This document shows, in pieces, positions 63,312-64,000 of a DNA stretch of 64,000 nt. The DNA is from an uncultured Ignavibacteria bacterium (GTDB lineage Bacteria; Bacteroidota; Ignavibacteria; Kapaibacteriales; UBA2268), in contig CAIOZA010000142.1 of assembly GCA_903862655.1 (NCBI GenBank), positions 1 to 64,000 on the forward strand, given 5' to 3'. Each line of letters begins with the position of its first letter. Position 1 is the stretch's first letter. Below the pieces are notes generated by a model that saw nothing but the letters and a program-made list of their open reading frames with translations, did no database searches and was not told where the DNA came from. A program made the translations under genes and the position numbers.

Positions 63312-64000
63312 ATGGCAAAAGATTTGATATGTCTAAACGTGTTTTTATATTTAATTAATACAGGATATTATTTGTTTTCAGACGATTTATATAATGATGG
63401 ACATTATCTTGGTCAAAACCTAACTTCTGATCTGGAAAAGCTATTATCGAACTGCCGAAAAAATTTCCAGGGTGTATTCGATGAAGATATGGTGCGAAAA
63501 GCATTTCTATGGTGTACAAACACTCATAAAAACCAAGTACGTAAGTCTGGAGACCCATACTATACCCACCCATTAAACGTAGCTCAGATAATTGCAAAGG
63601 AAATGCCTTTAGATGATATCTCAGTAGCAGCAGCTTTATTGCATGAAATTACTCGTCATGGCGGTCCATATACATTAAGAGATCTTCATTCTGAATTTGG
63701 ATCTACAGTAGCCGAAATAGTGGATGGTGTTCAAAAAATTCATCATGTTGAAACATACAATATTGAAGAACTCGATAATTATCGCAGGCTTCTATTGTCA
63801 TTATTCAAGGATGTAAGAATAATATTGATCAAACTTGCCGATCGACTACATAACATGAGAACTCTGGATTATCTTGATCCGGAAAGACAGAGAAAGATGA
63901 GTAACGAAACACTAGAAATTTATTCTCCCTTTGCTCATCGGTTCGGTCTTGGAAATATAAAATGGGAACTTGAAGACTTAGCTTTCAAACATCTAAATTA
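63312..64000 (+). CDS. RelA/SpoT (p)ppGpp enzyme, 5' part, degenerate hydrolase site
   Basis: The open frame starts at ATG 63312 (no clear ribosome site) and runs off the window end, giving 229 codons. From about residue 80 it is the HD domain of RelA/SpoT: GDPYYTHPLNVAQIIAKEMP, then LLHEITRHGGPYTL, EFGSTVAEIVDGVQKI and LIKLADRLHNMRTLDYL. In bifunctional SpoT the fold has HD and a following ED pair; here LLHE and TRHG carry E, R and H at those places, while the later ADRLHN is intact. It may be a synthetase-only (RelA-like) enzyme. The synthetase domain lies beyond 64000. Confidence 0.9.
   Translation, partial: MAKDLICLNVFLYLINTGYYLFSDDLYNDGHYLGQNLTSDLEKLLSNCRKNFQGVFDEDMVRKAFLWCTNTHKNQVRKSGDPYYTHPLNVAQIIAKEMPLDDISVAAALLHEITRHGGPYTLRDLHSEFGSTVAEIVDGVQKIHHVETYNIEELDNYRRLLLSLFKDVRIILIKLADRLHNMRTLDYLDPERQRKMSNETLEIYSPFAHRFGLGNIKWELEDLAFKHLN

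Overview
The window looks like a chromosomal segment of a low-G+C, free-living bacterium of the Bacteroidota / Chlorobiota / Ignavibacteriota superphylum (a Kapabacteria- or Ignavibacteria-like lineage is my inference). The evidence is four or five proteins ending in type IX secretion (T9SS) type-A sorting domains, DUF1800 and DUF1501 secreted proteins, a TonB-dependent receptor with a carboxypeptidase-regulatory-like N-terminus, and promoters of the Bacteroidota form TTTG-N20/21-TAnnTTTG in front of rbr, tRNA-Phe, tRNA-Val and rplM. I see no phage, insertion sequence, CRISPR array, replication origin or rRNA.

Layout. 1-3.5 kb: a cysteine-rich secreted protein and a T9SS-like protein, then rubrerythrin, an orphan T9SS-domain remnant and a lipoprotein. 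3.6-8.0 kb: alaS, an AI-2E-family permease and an internally duplicated membrane protein. 8.2-11.2 kb: three glycosyltransferases. 11.3-13.3 kb: a small outer-membrane barrel and an arsR-plsC pair. 13.4-17.4 kb: a 1354-residue VWA/WD40/lectin-like T9SS protein. 17.6-28.2 kb: tRNA-Phe, then an apparent operon of an OmpA-type protein, DUF1800, DUF1501 and a 1675-residue LamG/ASH-repeat protein. 28.3-31.1 kb: a broken ORF, hemerythrin, a FecR-like TPR protein, a HAD phosphatase and tRNA-Val. 31.2-37.6 kb: a translation block on the minus strand (rplM-rpsI-rpsB-tsf, pyrH, frr) with trmH and an isolated nuoD. 37.7-43.0 kb: a degenerate PrsW-like protein, an outer-membrane barrel, menA plus a CPBP protease, and a three-gene overlapping operon (DUF885 lipoprotein, PEBP-like protein, small membrane protein). 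43.1-47.4 kb: a transketolase split in two with a lipoprotein gene between the halves, then an exported Memo-AMMECR1 fusion. 47.4-56.1 kb: a palindrome-rich spacer, a TonB receptor, a secreted WD40 protein, a tethered TAXI binding protein and an LtaS/EptA-type sulfatase-fold transferase. 56.2-64 kb: DUF1456, RluA-type pseudouridine synthase, two FAD oxidoreductases, an M14 carboxypeptidase, a VOC protein, an alkylguanine-DNA methyltransferase and the 5' part of a relA/spoT gene whose hydrolase motif is degenerate.

The housekeeping genes (alaS, frr, pyrH, tsf, rpsB, rpsI, rplM, nuoD, menA, split tkt, relA) point to an ordinary core-genome region with many cell-surface genes between. No single locus is clearly an undescribed system. 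The best candidates for follow-up are the exported Memo-AMMECR1 fusion without a nearby radical-SAM partner, the membrane-tethered TAXI protein with a cytoplasmic tail, the OmpA-DUF1800-DUF1501-LamG surface cluster, the lipoprotein lodged inside the split transketolase, and the RelA with an altered HD site.
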